The notes: generated by a model from the letters alone, not told the origin. A stretch of 39,073 nucleotides of DNA from Saprospiraceae bacterium (GCA_016787415.1 JAEUUT010000107.1:1-39073), one strand, 5' to 3'; shown: positions 9,101-20,988, counted from the stretch's first letter. Made by a program: numbers and translations.

Positions 9101-10033
9101 AAAGGTTCCAAACTCAGCACTCAGATCCTGCGCGACCAGATCGATTACAGTCAGGTGGACTATCAGAACTGGCTCAGCGATAAATCCAGCAATACACTGA
9201 TTTCTCGCCTGCTGCACAACTACAGCATCAAAGTCAACGAAGAAGTAGGCCGCTACAAACGCGAGAAATTCAACATCAGCATCGGTGACGAATTGCCCGC
9301 AGGCGTACTGAAACTGGCAAAAGTGTACGTTGCAAAAAAACGTAAACTCAAAGTGGGCGACAAACTCGCCGGCCGCCACGGTAACAAAGGTATCGTAAGC
9401 CGTATCGTCCGTATGGAAGATATGCCGTTCCTGGAAGACGGTACGCCGGTCGACGTAGTACTGAACCCGCTGGGTGTACCTTCGCGTATGAACCTGGGCC
9501 AGATTTTCGAAACGGTACTCGGATGGGCAGGCGAACGCCTCGGCCTTAAATTCGCTACCCCGATCTTTGACGGCGCCAAAACCGACGAAGTAGAAGACTG
9601 GATCGAAAAAGCCGGCCTGCCGGAACTCGGCCAGACCTACCTCTCCGACGGCGAAACGGGCGACCGCTTCCACCAGAAGGCCACCGTGGGCATTATTTAC
9701 ATGCTCAAACTGAGCCACATGGTAGACGACAAGATGCACGCGCGTTCGATCGGACCATACTCGCTCATCACGCAACAGCCGCTCGGTGGTAAAGCCCAGT
9801 TCGGTGGTCAGCGTTTCGGTGAGATGGAGGTGTGGGCACTCGAAGCCTACGGCGCATCCAATATCCTGCAGGAACTGCTCACGTACAAATCGGACGATAT
9901 TCAAGGTCGTGCGAAAGCCTACGAAGCCATCGTTAAAGGTGATAACCTGCCGGATGCCAACATACCAGAATCGTTCAACGTATTGGTGCACGAGTTGCGT
10001 GGCCTGGCGTTGGATGTGAAGTTTGAGTCTTAA
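6191..10033 (+). CDS. rpoB: DNA-directed RNA polymerase subunit beta
   Basis: This is the beta subunit of the core enzyme, forming half of the active-site cleft. I chose the ATG at 6191 (1280 aa; [11 protein letters not shown]) over an in-frame TTG at 6158 that would add 11 residues. The rifampicin pocket (about residues 478-505) reads [23 protein letters not shown], then [17 protein letters not shown], with His at residue 496. The positions most often mutated to resistance (E. coli D516, H526, S531) are wild type. Downstream are [10 protein letters not shown] and, near the C-terminus, [24 protein letters not shown]. An attenuator-like hairpin precedes it, and tandem-repeat hairpin H follows the stop. 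Confidence 0.99.
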   Translation: MTNNGITTGAFPKTGVQERVNFGKIRLAGHYPDLLEIQLKSFQEYFQLETTPDNRINEGLYRVFQENFPITDARNIFNLEFLDYFIDPPRYTIDECMQRGLTYSVPLKAKLKLSCNDPEHIDFQTIVQDVFLGNIPYMTPKGTFVINGAERVIVSQLHRSPGVFFGQSYHPNGTKIYSARVIPFKGAWMEFATDINLVMYAYIDRKKKFPVTTLLRAIGFDTDKAILDLFNLADEITCTRDNLEGAIGRKLAARVLKSWTEDFVDEDTGEVVTIERNEIILERDTILDEENIEYVLDAGTTTVILQRLDVDEDFSIIYNTLQKDPTSSEVEAVTYIYRQLRGSDPPDDETARGIIDKLFFSDKRYNLGEVGRFKINRKLGHDIDENMLVLTKEDIIAIVRYIVSLINNKAEIDDIDHLSNRRVRTVGEQLYAQFGVGLARMARTIRERMNVRDNEVFTPVDLINARTLSSVINSFFGTSQLSQFLDQTNPLSEITHKRRISALGPGGLSRERAGFEVRDVHYSHYGRLCTIETPEGPNIGLISTLCTHAKINKMGFLETPYRQVKAGKVVMEGDVHYLSAEAEDFMKIAQANSPVGEGGAFLNDRVKAREHGDFPILTPEELEYIDVAPNQIVGVSASLIPFLENDDANRALMGSNMQRQAVPLIRPHSPIVGTGLEAKVARDSRMLINAEGSGVVEYVDANEIIINYDRTEEDQLVSFEDARKTYHLTKFMRTNQGTCINLKPIVRRGQRVEEGDILCEGYATENGELALGQNLKVAFMPWKGYNFEDAIVLSERVVQEDVFTSIHIEHFELDVRDTKLGEEELTQDIPNVSEEATKDLDENGIIRIGAWAKEGDILIGKITPKGETDPTPEEKLLRAIFGDKAGDVKDASLKVPPSINGVVIDKQLFARAKKDKVQKESEKALLDKLDDEHAVALNKLKTILIDKLQLLVKDKVTNGIRSIYGEEMVPKGSKLSTQILRDQIDYSQVDYQNWLSDKSSNTLISRLLHNYSIKVNEEVGRYKREKFNISIGDELPAGVLKLAKVYVAKKRKLKVGDKLAGRHGNKGIVSRIVRMEDMPFLEDGTPVDVVLNPLGVPSRMNLGQIFETVLGWAGERLGLKFATPIFDGAKTDEVEDWIEKAGLPELGQTYLSDGETGDRFHQKATVGIIYMLKLSHMVDDKMHARSIGPYSLITQQPLGGKAQFGGQRFGEMEVWALEAYGASNILQELLTYKSDDIQGRAKAYEAIVKGDNLPDANIPESFNVLVHELRGLALDVKFES

Positions 10034-10034
10034 A

Positions 10035-10140
10035 GTTATCGGTTATCAGTTATCTGTTATCAGGGCAGTCACGTTTGGCCTGATTTATTGAAGATGCCAA
10101 AAGTTACCATCCTGATAACAGATAACTGATAACGAATAAC
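10035..10140. repeat. Tandem-repeat hairpin H (GTTATCA type)
   Basis: Four GTTATCNG units at 10035-10064 pair with CTGATAAC units at 10111-10140: 28 of 30 positions are identical to the inverted complement. The loop is 46 nt. The 5' arm begins 1-2 nt after the rpoB stop codon. The 3' arm ends 7 nt before the ATG of the next gene, so the folded RNA would hide that gene's ribosome-binding region. No T-tract follows. Confidence 0.9.
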
Positions 10141-10147
10141 GATTAAC

Positions 10148-11152
10148 ATGAACAGCATCTGCACCTGGATTTACCTGGATAGCCCGGAAGAAACTTCCGA
10201 GTATCCGCAAGTAGGAAAGGGATCGCATCAGAGCGATTTTCAGAAAGTGTACTGGCGTTGCGTGGCGGTGTTTTTTGCCTTGAGCAAACACTACAACCCA
10301 ACGTCGCGACACATCCTGTTTTCCAACAAAAAAGCAGCGGAATTTCCAGTAGTAGATGGCCTGAACATACAGCAGTTTTTACAAGAGCAAGAGGTAGACA
10401 TCGTCACAATCCCGCTCACCTGGCAAACGCCGGAAGGGTATTTTGGAAAATGGCGAAACCAGTTCTACATTTTCGACATATTACAGTTCATTGAACGACA
10501 AGAAGTTAGTGACGAATCCGCATTTGTGGTGCTCGATTCCGATTGCGTGATACACGCCTCTTTGGAGCAGTTGTTTCGCGAAATTAGAAAAAATGCACTC
10601 ATGGTATTGCCCATGCCGTACGACGAAGATTTTAACATCAACGGCATCACGCGCAAGGGCATGCAAGAGGTGTACGCAGCACTCGACGGCCACTTTCCGG
10701 CCACTCCCCCACTCTATTATGGCGGGGAAGTGTTCGCCGCCACGCTCCCGACGATCCGGCAAATCAATGCCATCGCACCGGGAGTTTGGCAGCACATGCT
10801 GGAACGCCATCGCAACGGTCAGATCAAGTTCAACGAAGAAGCCCATTTTTTGAGTTATTGCTACCATAAAATGGGTCGATTCGGACTGCTCGACCCATTT
10901 ATCAAACGAATCTGGACTTCACCGAAATACAACAACGTTTCTCCCGAAGACGACAGGTTGCCTATCTGGCACCTGCCTTCGGAAAAAACGGGGGGTATTG
11001 CGCTGCTGTTCCGATTTTTGGCAAATAATGACCGCCGATGGATGGATGCCGACCTGGGAAAATACCTGGGCGTACCCAAACGGAAAAAATACCTGGATTT
11101 CAAACATTTTTTGAAACATACATGGGTGTATAAGAGGCTAACTTCTTTTTAG
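10148..11152 (+). CDS. Glycosyltransferase-like protein between rpoB and rpoC
   Basis: The product is 334 aa, soluble, with no signal peptide or membrane segment. An N-terminal beta-alpha pattern (MNSICTWIYL) precedes AFVVLDSDCVIHASLEQLF. Its DSD at residues 130-132, after a hydrophobic strand, is the DxD signature of GT-A fold nucleotide-sugar transferases. A later YYGGEVFAAT and a WHLPSEK region fit the acceptor half of such enzymes, but I cannot assign a GT family or substrate. The C-terminus is basic. It sits between rpoB and rpoC, normally adjacent genes, and is bounded by tandem-repeat hairpins H and I. Codon use looks more A+T-rich than rpoB and rpoC, suggesting lower expression or later arrival. 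Confidence 0.8.
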   Translation: MNSICTWIYLDSPEETSEYPQVGKGSHQSDFQKVYWRCVAVFFALSKHYNPTSRHILFSNKKAAEFPVVDGLNIQQFLQEQEVDIVTIPLTWQTPEGYFGKWRNQFYIFDILQFIERQEVSDESAFVVLDSDCVIHASLEQLFREIRKNALMVLPMPYDEDFNINGITRKGMQEVYAALDGHFPATPPLYYGGEVFAATLPTIRQINAIAPGVWQHMLERHRNGQIKFNEEAHFLSYCYHKMGRFGLLDPFIKRIWTSPKYNNVSPEDDRLPIWHLPSEKTGGIALLFRFLANNDRRWMDADLGKYLGVPKRKKYLDFKHFLKHTWVYKRLTSF

Positions 11153-11154
11153 GG

Positions 11155-11275
11155 GTTGATGAGAGTTGATAAGGGTTGATGAGGGTTGATATTTAGCCGC
11201 TCGGTAAAAAAAAGATTGTTTTTCATCGAGCGGCTAAATATCAACCCTCATCAACCCTTATCAACCCTCATCAAC
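11155..11275. repeat. Tandem-repeat hairpin I (GGTTGATGA type), 49-bp stem before rpoC
   Basis: Arm 11155-11203 (four GGGTTGAT-type units, then ATTTAGCCGCTCG) and arm 11227-11275 are inverted complements at 48 of 49 positions. The loop is 23 nt and A/T-rich. The 5' arm starts 2 nt after the upstream stop codon, and the 3' arm ends 62 nt before the rpoC ATG. The absence of a T-tract after the stem argues against simple intrinsic termination. A long perfect duplex like this would be an RNase III substrate in the mRNA. Confidence 0.95.
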
Positions 11276-11337
11276 ACTTCAGTACCAGTACCCCCGCCAA
11301 CCACAAAACGTACGCATTTCAAATTCTCGACAGCAAT

Positions 11338-15636
<4,299 letters not shown>

Positions 15637-15688
15637 TTGCTTGACGTTTTACCTCCCGCTTCGGCGGGATTAGGATAGTGGATATTTG

Positions 15689-15729
15689 ATCCCGGATTTT
15701 CTCTGAGAGGAGAGAGTCCGGGATTTTTT
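15689..15729 (+). terminator. Intrinsic terminator of the rpoC transcript
   Basis: ATCCCGGA...TCTCT pairs with AGAGA...TCCGGGAT and is directly followed by six T residues. This is the only hairpin in the rplK-rpoC block with a classical T-tract. A small stem (CCCGC/GCGGG, 15655-15668) sits just before it. Confidence 0.85.
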
Positions 15730-15937
15730 GTTTGGGGGAGGGGTTGGCGGTGTAGAGATTGTAAGTTACTTTAGTGGCTTGTAAACACCTTTGGTACTTT
15801 TGAAAGTGATCTGTATTAATTGAAAAGTCTTTTTCCCAACATGCAAAAGTTTTTTGACTAGGTTTTTGGGTATCAATCAACTGTATAATCATTGTAGCAA
15901 AGATGTAGTAGTAGTTAACAAAAAAATCAGATAAATA

Positions 15938-16321
15938 ATGCAAACCGTAATCGTCAAAACCTATAGAGGTTCACAAAGTGTTGCTACGGCAGAATTTCAA
16001 AAGGATGCTGTAGTTATGGCAAGAATGGGATATTTCCCCACTACACAAAATTATGCACAAGGCTCTTACGGGTGTGGCGCTTTTTTATTAGCACTATTAC
16101 TATGCTTCGTAATCGTCGGAGTATTGATTTTCATCTACATGCTAATCGTTAAGCCAGATGGGACTCTATCTGTTACCTTTGAATTGAAATCCGCAACTCA
16201 AGAACAAAAAAATACTGTAAGCCCCCCTGAAAAGCAGTGTCCGAAATGCGCTGAAATGGTCAAGCAAGAAGCCAAAATTTGTCGCTTTTGTGGACATAGT
16301 TTTGAACAAATTGATGATTAG
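15938..16321 (+). CDS. Zinc-ribbon membrane protein
   Basis: The 127-aa product has three parts. Residues 1-45 form a soluble region (TYRGSQSVATAEFQKDAVVMARMGYFP) of a kind seen in small bacterial zinc-ribbon membrane proteins. Next is one strong transmembrane segment (about 48-71, CGAFLLALLLCFVIVGVLIF, then a PDG-containing turn). The C-terminal zinc ribbon has cysteine pairs CPKC (100-103) and CRFC (115-118), followed by GHSFEQ. No catalytic function is evident. It is monocistronic after the rpoC terminator, and a fairly A+T-rich 210-nt region precedes it. Confidence 0.85.
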   Translation: MQTVIVKTYRGSQSVATAEFQKDAVVMARMGYFPTTQNYAQGSYGCGAFLLALLLCFVIVGVLIFIYMLIVKPDGTLSVTFELKSATQEQKNTVSPPEKQCPKCAEMVKQEAKICRFCGHSFEQIDD

Positions 16322-16403
16322 CGACTTGTTCTGTCTGTTATTGATAATAATCAGGAATAAGTATGGTAAGTACAATTTTGTAACTTTCGCACAAAAAAAT
16401 GCA

Positions 16404-16483
16404 TGCGACCCGCTGGCGCTAAGGCTATCCTCGCTGGCGCAGCATCTGCTCGCCCCGCTGAGGCAACGACTACTCGCTTTCAT
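16404..16483. repeat. REP-array upstream half (copy 1)
   Basis: GCGACCCGCTGGCGCTAAGG, continuing to CTCGCTTTCATT, is closely repeated at 18540-18620. It contains CGCTGGCGC cores typical of REP elements that accompany RAYT genes. Confidence 0.75.
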
Positions 16484-16610
16484 TACCCCGAGCGGCGCTG
16501 GCGCGCGGCTGTGCCGCGTGCCATTCATCTTCGCAGCCTGTTATTGCAGGATATACACAGCAATCAAAACATAAACAGTACAAGGCACGCGGCACAGCCG
16601 CGCGCCAGCG
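16484..16610. repeat. REP-type direct repeat left of the RAYT gene
   Basis: A 127-nt copy begins TACCCCGAGCGGCGCTGG. Its ends, 16496-16522 and 16584-16610, are a perfect 27-bp inverted repeat (CGCTGGCGCGCGGCTGTGCC...). The loop is 61 nt and contains TTATTGCAGG. A 114-nt copy in the same orientation lies right of the transposase gene. Confidence 0.9.
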
Positions 16611-16717
16611 ACACCCAGCGCCACGCAAGGTACAGGTTGCAAAAAGAACCTTGCAACCTGTCGAAATACGCCTTACATTTGGTGGTATAATCCAACCATC
16701 ACACACCAACTTCATAT

Positions 16718-17332
16718 ATGAGCACCAAGTACAAAATCCGTGACCAACACGGACTCAATTTCATTACCTGCACCATTTCAGGCTGGGCCGACCTCTTTAC
16801 TCGCGCCGAATTCCGAAATATCGTACTGGACAGTTGGCGATATTGTAGTCAGCACAAGGGTCTCCAAATCTGGGGCTACGTCATCATGCCCAACCATTTG
16901 CACATGATCGCCAATGCTGCGCCGCCGTTTCGACTGGAAGATACGATCCGGGATTTCAAGGCACATACAGCCCGCAAGTTTCTCGAAGTTTTGCAGGATT
17001 TCAGCAAGCAGGAAAGCAGACGCGAATGGTTGTTACCACTTTTCCAGGATTCTGCCAGAAAAAGGCGTAGCAAACAAACCTTCCAATTATGGGAACCCAG
17101 CAACCATCCGATAGAACTGTATACTGAACCCGTAGTTATCCAGAAACTTCAATACCTGCACGATAACCCCGTGCGGGCCAACTTTGTAAAACGACCACAG
17201 GACTGGATATACAGCAGTGCCAGCAATTACGCTACTGGGCACGGTATCTACGACGTCCATTTGCTTTGGACAGATTTTGAAGCCGACGGCGGCTGGTTTT
17301 TCGGGAATACTGACTTTCCATTGATGGGTTAA
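16718..17332 (+). CDS. REP-associated tyrosine transposase (RAYT, Y1/HUH family)
   Basis: The 204-aa product is a single-strand DNA nuclease/transposase of the IS200-like Y1 family. The HUH motif is intact (MPNHLHMIA, H60 and H62). The catalytic tyrosine is probably Y146 in KLQYLHDNPVRANFV, a signature that marks RAYTs rather than classical IS200. WIYSSASNY follows, as is typical. Length is within the usual range. The flanking REP palindromes are its likely binding substrates. It appears full length and intact. Confidence 0.92.
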   Translation: MSTKYKIRDQHGLNFITCTISGWADLFTRAEFRNIVLDSWRYCSQHKGLQIWGYVIMPNHLHMIANAAPPFRLEDTIRDFKAHTARKFLEVLQDFSKQESRREWLLPLFQDSARKRRSKQTFQLWEPSNHPIELYTEPVVIQKLQYLHDNPVRANFVKRPQDWIYSSASNYATGHGIYDVHLLWTDFEADGGWFFGNTDFPLMG

Positions 17333-17346
17333 ACTCATCTACCCCT

Positions 17347-17460
17347 TACCCCGAGCGGCGCTGGCGCGTGCCTTTCATCTTCGCAGCCTGTTATTGCAGG
17401 ACATACACAGCAATCAAAACATCAACAGTACAAGGCACGCGGCACAGCCGCGCGCCAGCG
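17347..17460. repeat. REP-type direct repeat right of the RAYT gene
   Basis: This 114-nt copy differs from the left copy mainly by a 13-nt deletion (CGGCTGTGCCGCG) in its first palindrome arm. Its left arm therefore can no longer pair fully with the right arm. The remaining internal region (TTCATCTTCGCAGCCTG...) is almost identical. Confidence 0.9.
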
Positions 17461-17497
17461 TGTGGGTGAGCATTTGCTCATACCCCCTGTGGAATTT

Positions 17498-17560
17498 GGG
17501 TCTACCTGAAAAAGCCCAAGTTGTTCACTAAGAACAACTTGGGCTTTTTCAGGTAGACCC
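17498..17560. terminator. Bidirectional terminator with a perfect 29-bp stem
   Basis: Arms 17498-17526 and 17532-17560 are perfect inverted complements around the 5-nt loop ACTAA. The core GCCCAAGTTGTTC is flanked by AAAAA on one side and TTTTT on the other, so it can terminate transcription from either direction. It lies between the + strand RAYT and the - strand LolA-like gene. Confidence 0.85.
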
Positions 17561-17694
17561 TACGTTATGGGGTCGATAACATACGAACTTGCCCTGCAGA
17601 TTTCAAAAGATTATGGCTGTGGAATAACAAAGTATGTTACATAAACTGCAACGTGCTGAATAATATGGCATTGGGCTGCTAACCCTTCTCCGGT

Positions 17695-18384
17695 TTAATT
17701 TTCGGGCTTGAATGTGCTATCTGGCAGCTTGGTGTTGGTGCTTATTTTTGAAAATCTTACTTCGCCTTCAGGACGCACCAATGTATAGGCGAACAGAAAG
17801 CCTTCCGGTGTTTTTTTGTAGTTGCTATAGCGTACTTCGGAAGTTTTGTCTTTTTCAGTAACCACTACTTTAACCACATAGCTGGTAGATGCATCTATAT
17901 ACAGGTCTTTTACCATACCGCTCCTGGAGGTCAGTTTCAGTTTGTACACTTCAACGCCATCCAGTTTTTCTTTACCCAGCAGCTCTACCTTATGCCCTTT
18001 GGCCGCATAATCGAGCAATTCGCCCTGTACATCCAGGTCATCTTGCCCCTGTTTTACCTGTTCTTCAGTCATGTATTCCAAGCCGGTGCTACCCTGGAAC
18101 GGCATATAGATCCAGCCTCCTGTGGGGGTAATGATTTCGTAACCTATGGTGCCCATTACGTTCACCTCCATTTTGAAGCCTTTGTCCTGTTCTGAAGTAA
18201 GGGTAATCGGAATTTCCACGCCAATACTATTCAGCACGCCTTCACGCACTAATGTTTTAAGGGTGAGGAGCTTATCCTTGCCGCCCATGGCTTCAATATG
18301 TTTGTTCACTACCTCATCGGCAGTTTGCGCCTTGCCCACTACCATTGCGCCGCAGAATGCGAGGGAAAGAAATGTTTTTTTCAT
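17695..18384 (-). CDS. Secreted LolA-like outer-membrane lipoprotein-sorting protein
   Basis: The 229-aa product has a signal peptide (MKKTFLSLAFCGAMVVGKAQ) with a typical Bacteroidota ...AQ cleavage site. ADEVVNKHIEAMGGKDKLLTLKTLV follows, the usual start of periplasmic proteins with the half-barrel LolA/LolB-like fold. Alternating beta strands continue to the end (GWIYMPFQGS, KLKLTSRSGMVKDLYIDASTSYVV). Such proteins bind lipids or lipoproteins, but the ligand of this one is unknown. It is probably monocistronic, and shares the bidirectional terminator with the RAYT gene. Confidence 0.75.
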   Translation of the reverse strand: MKKTFLSLAFCGAMVVGKAQTADEVVNKHIEAMGGKDKLLTLKTLVREGVLNSIGVEIPITLTSEQDKGFKMEVNVMGTIGYEIITPTGGWIYMPFQGSTGLEYMTEEQVKQGQDDLDVQGELLDYAAKGHKVELLGKEKLDGVEVYKLKLTSRSGMVKDLYIDASTSYVVKVVVTEKDKTSEVRYSNYKKTPEGFLFAYTLVRPEGEVRFSKISTNTKLPDSTFKPEN

Positions 18385-18539
18385 AGTCGTATCATGTAGG
18401 TTTAGTTGTTAAAAATTCAGGTACCAAACTATGCTTTCCGGGGGAGAATTTGGGGAAAGGAATGTTATTTTTTTGGTGAACGGTTTCCGCCTCGTCAGGC
18501 CTTCCTTTTCCCGCTTTGCCCAAGCGCAACGTCGCTGCA

Positions 18540-18651
18540 GCGTCTCCGCTAGCGCTAAGGCTATCCCCGCTGGCGCAGCATCTGCTCGCCACGCTGATGC
18601 AACGGCTACTCGCTTTCATTAACCCGAGCGGCATTGGCCGCGCGCCAGCGC
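18540..18651. repeat. REP-type copy 3 (orphan)
   Basis: It is homologous to 16404-16511 in the same orientation (GCGCTAAGGCTATCC, GGCGCAGCATCTGCTCGCC, CTCGCTTTCATT), then ends in GGCCGCGCGCCAGCG. It lies in the non-coding gap 18385-19109. Reading frames through it are best treated as spurious. Confidence 0.8.
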
Positions 18652-18778
18652 CATACGAGGAAAAGGGAGGGCGCCTATGGGAAAAGAACGGAGGGGTGTT
18701 CAGCAGGGGAGGGAGATTTTCTATTTGATCATCCAGCACGCAGTAAGCGTTGGCCTTGTTTTCCAAGCGTTTTGGGCT

Positions 18779-18925
18779 GGCCGAGGGTATTTCAGGTGGT
18801 AGCACGCGCTTTCAGCGCGTCGGGACAGCGCCATTTATGGCGCATGATATTTCATGTTGAGCGCCTTAAAAGGCGCCCTCCCGACGCGCTGAAAGCGCGT
18901 GCTACCACCTGAAACGCCCTCGGCC
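18779..18925. repeat. 147-nt compound palindrome
   Basis: Arms 18779-18825 and 18879-18925 pair over 47 nt with only one mismatch and one G-T (GGCCGAGGGT...CGTCGGGA). Each arm contains its own near-palindrome, ACGCGCTTTCAGCGCGT. The 53-nt interior holds two further stems, GCGCCATTTATGGCGC and GCGCCTTAAAAGGCGC. The whole can fold as a cruciform with side arms. It resembles a non-autonomous mobile repeat; its cognate transposase is unknown. Confidence 0.85.
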
Positions 18926-18958
18926 AAGTTCGCAAGGGTACCAACTTTTGATCTGTCA

Positions 18959-18976
18959 TTGGCCGCGCGCCAGCAA
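18959..18976. repeat. REP core fragment
   Basis: TTGGCCGCGCGCCAGC is the same palindromic core as in the REP copies near the RAYT gene. It is only a fragment, downstream of the compound palindrome. Confidence 0.6.
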
Positions 18977-19109
18977 CACTCAGGGTAAAGTAACCAGTGA
19001 ACCAGCAGAGAAACCGGGATTTTTTGTTAGCCGTATTTTTCGGCCGTTATTAACGTCCACAAATACACTATTTCACTACACAACACTCCTTTTTTATCAG
19101 ATTTGCAGT

Positions 19110-19439
19110 ATGAAACAGCCATTGGTCGCCATCAAGTTAATTCATACCCTCATCTGGTTCGTATTGGCCGGTGCAACCTTGTATATTTTTTATTCAGGGC
19201 TGCTCAATCGTATCACAATGTTCACCTGGATTGCCATTGCCATGATCATTGCAGAAGGCATCGTCTTGCTGCTTTTTAAATGGGCTTGTCCGCTGACGGT
19301 TATGGCCAGAAAATACTCCGATTCTGATAAAGACAACTTTGACATTTACCTGCCCAACTGGCTGGCCAGGCACAACAAGACTATTTTCACGACGATATTT
19401 TTGGTGGGACTTGTTTTGATTCTGCTCAGAAAAATGTAG
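19110..19439 (+). CDS. Small three-helix membrane protein (DUF2784-like)
   Basis: I start this gene at the ATG at 19110 (MKQPLVAIK), giving 109 aa. An upstream in-frame extension would run back through REP sequence and is unlikely to be translated. Three transmembrane segments are visible (about 8-28, 34-55 and 88-107). WACPLTVMARKYSD lies between the second and third, then FDIYLPNWLARHNK. The CPLT motif recalls the DUF2784 family, but this is recollection, not a search. No function is known. Confidence 0.75.
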   Translation: MKQPLVAIKLIHTLIWFVLAGATLYIFYSGLLNRITMFTWIAIAMIIAEGIVLLLFKWACPLTVMARKYSDSDKDNFDIYLPNWLARHNKTIFTTIFLVGLVLILLRKM

Positions 19440-19483
19440 ATGTTCAGCACTTTTCTCCTCGCTTGCGCTACAGTGCTCCATGC

Positions 19484-19525
19484 CTTATCCCGAGCGACGC
19501 TGGCGAGCATCCCCTGAACCTGTGC
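19484..19525. repeat. Degenerate REP-type copy
   Basis: CCTTATCCCGAGCGACGCTGG, then GTGCGCGCC, resembles the left end of the RAYT-flanking repeats (ACCCCGAGCGGCGCTGGCGC). It is partial and diverged, in the gap upstream of the arr-like gene. Confidence 0.5.
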
Positions 19526-19566
19526 GCGCCCCTCAGGAATAAATCCCGCAGTTGTCAAAAATCAGA

Positions 19567-19597
19567 TTAGTATATATTGGAGTAAATCTTATTTTTG
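19567..19597 (+). promoter_or_regulatory. Promoter of the TPR-Arr gene
   Basis: TATTTTTG (19590-19597) matches TAnnTTTG exactly, and TTAG (19567-19570) stands 19 nt upstream as a 3-of-4 match to TTTG. The start site would be near 19604, giving a leader of about 30 nt. Confidence 0.6.
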
Positions 19598-19633
19598 TCG
19601 GCACAATCCAGCAGCCCCACACCTCATTAGAAC

Positions 19634-20377
19634 ATGGAATTCAGCCCAGCCAACAACATTGTTCAACGCTGCCTTCAAGGGATGGCCCTGGAAAGTAAAG
19701 GCGAACCCGAGGCCGCCGGCGCGTTATTTCTTCAGGCATGGGAGGCAGCCACCAACGATTTTGAAAAATTTCTGGCAGCCCATTATGTAGCCCGGCACCA
19801 GGAAAATGTCTCCGATAAATTAAAATGGGCAGAAACCTCTTTACAGTTTGCTTTAGAGGTACATGATCCCGCCGTTCGCAGTGCTTTGCCTTCTCTGTAC
19901 CGAACCATTGCCCAGTGCTTTGCGAATGTAAACGATCCTGTCAACGCACAAAAGAATGAGGAATTAGCCCGTTCATTCGGGGAAAACCCCAATGACCCCG
20001 GCCCCTTTTATCACGGGACAAAAGCAGATTTGCAGGTGGGTGATTTGCTGACGGCAGGGCGCCATTCCAATTATGAGCGTGATCTTCAAATGAATCACAT
20101 TTATTTCACCGCCCTGGTCAATGGAGCCGGACTGGCTGCGGCCCTGGCAAAAGGAGATGGGCAGGAGCGCGTTTATATCGTTGAACCTACGGGGCTTTTT
20201 GAAAATGACCCGAATGTCACGGACAAAAAATTTCCGGGTAATCTGACGCGTTCCTATCGCTCTGAAGCGCCCTTAAAGATCATTGGAGAAGTAACAGACT
20301 GGGCGAAGCAGGCATCTGAAGACATTCAAAAATGGAAAGATAAACTGGCGAATAACAAAGGGGCGATCATTAATTAA
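19634..20377 (+). CDS. arr: Rifampin ADP-ribosyltransferase with N-terminal TPR-like domain
   Basis: Arr enzymes inactivate rifamycins by transferring ADP-ribose from NAD+ to the C23 hydroxyl. Here residues 124-247 match the Arr family: FYHGTKADLQVGDLLTAG (His127), HIYFTALV (Tyr157), VYIVEPTG (184-187), TDKKFPGN and SYRSEAPLKIIGEV. Residues 1-118 are an extra helical, TPR-like domain (LFLQAWEAATNDFEKFLAAHY) absent from stand-alone Arr proteins of about 140 aa. Its own promoter precedes it. An unknown 153-aa gene follows 71 nt later and shares a terminator. Whether the native substrate is rifampicin is untested. Confidence 0.9.
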   Translation: MEFSPANNIVQRCLQGMALESKGEPEAAGALFLQAWEAATNDFEKFLAAHYVARHQENVSDKLKWAETSLQFALEVHDPAVRSALPSLYRTIAQCFANVNDPVNAQKNEELARSFGENPNDPGPFYHGTKADLQVGDLLTAGRHSNYERDLQMNHIYFTALVNGAGLAAALAKGDGQERVYIVEPTGLFENDPNVTDKKFPGNLTRSYRSEAPLKIIGEVTDWAKQASEDIQKWKDKLANNKGAIIN

Positions 20378-20448
20378 TGTGGGTTTTGGGTAGGTTTTGA
20401 TTACATAAAGGCTAAATCACACATAAATTTTCACTAAACCAATACATC

Positions 20449-20910
20449 ATGGCATCCAAAATTGTAAATGAAACACCGCAGGAATCTCCCATTCGCAAGG
20501 CCTGGCTCGCATTTGTCGAGAGCGTGAAAACCTTGCTGGTTCCACGAAAAGACAACAGACCGGCAGATCAGTTCCTCGAACTGCGGGACAAAGTGTATGA
20601 CATTGTCCTCAGCGAAGAATTTTTAAAAGACTTGGATATAGCATACAATGGAGGCCCTGGTAATAACTATCACATAGAGGAACCTGTCAAGGAAGCCTTA
20701 CTGCTGGAGTTGCAGGCATACAAACGTGCAGTTGAAGTAGTACATTTGACAGAAAAACGCAAGGAAAAGAAAAACTGGTTTAGCCCACTACTGGGGAAAG
20801 CCTCTACTGTCACTGGCAGTGTAAAAGATATTCTGGCGGAAAACATGCCGTTTCTGAAAGGCGGCCTTACCCTATTCAATGAAGTGCTTGACCTGTTTAA
20901 AAAAGATTGA
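20449..20910 (+). CDS. Unknown 153-aa protein downstream of arr
   Basis: I do not recognise this product. It is soluble, charged and probably alpha-helical. Residues 40-105 form a helix-rich segment (ADQFLELRDKVYDIVLSEEFLKDL, then ALLLELQAYKRAVEVV), followed by KRKEKKNWFSPLLG. The C-terminal 50 residues are moderately hydrophobic and amphipathic (VTGSVKDILAENMPFLKGGLTLFNEVLDLF), which could bind membranes or a partner. It starts 71 nt after arr on the same strand with no promoter motif between, so it is probably in the same operon, and ends before an intrinsic terminator. Confidence 0.75.
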   Translation: MASKIVNETPQESPIRKAWLAFVESVKTLLVPRKDNRPADQFLELRDKVYDIVLSEEFLKDLDIAYNGGPGNNYHIEEPVKEALLLELQAYKRAVEVVHLTEKRKEKKNWFSPLLGKASTVTGSVKDILAENMPFLKGGLTLFNEVLDLFKKD

Positions 20911-20950
20911 ACGCATAAAATCCACTTGTGCTGATATGCCAATTACTCAT

Positions 20951-20988
20951 CCCTTGCTTGTCGGATGTCAGACAGGCAAGGGATTTTT
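20951..20988 (+). terminator. Intrinsic terminator of the arr operon
   Basis: CCCTTGCTTGTC (20951-20962) pairs with GACAGGCAAGGG (20971-20982) through one G-T, around an 8-nt loop. ATTTTT follows. Confidence 0.88.

Larger units (their letters stand above)
16484..17460. mobile_element. RAYT gene bounded by direct REP-type copies
   Basis: Two near-identical GC-rich direct copies (16484-16610 and 17347-17460) enclose a single RAYT gene. Additional diverged copies lie nearby (18540-18651, 18959-18976, 19484-19525, 20996-21013) without a transposase. This is the expected layout of a RAYT with its cognate REP sequences spread in cis. RAYTs are usually domesticated and single-copy, so it may not move as a unit. 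Confidence 0.75.

Noticed and set aside
6668..9991. Very long open frame (1107 codons) antisense to rpoB
   Set aside because: It lies wholly opposite rpoB, whose codon bias avoids the triplets that would read as stops on the other strand. The translation is rich in F, H and V without domain signatures.
16404..17460. CRISPR array
   Set aside because: The repeated units are two direct REP-type copies with inverted repeats flanking a transposase gene, not regularly spaced short repeats with unique spacers.
18392..18805. 137-codon - strand frame across REP sequence
   Set aside because: It is encoded largely by the REP copy at 18540-18651, has no signal or fold and no promoter. REP elements often give chance frames because of their GC content.
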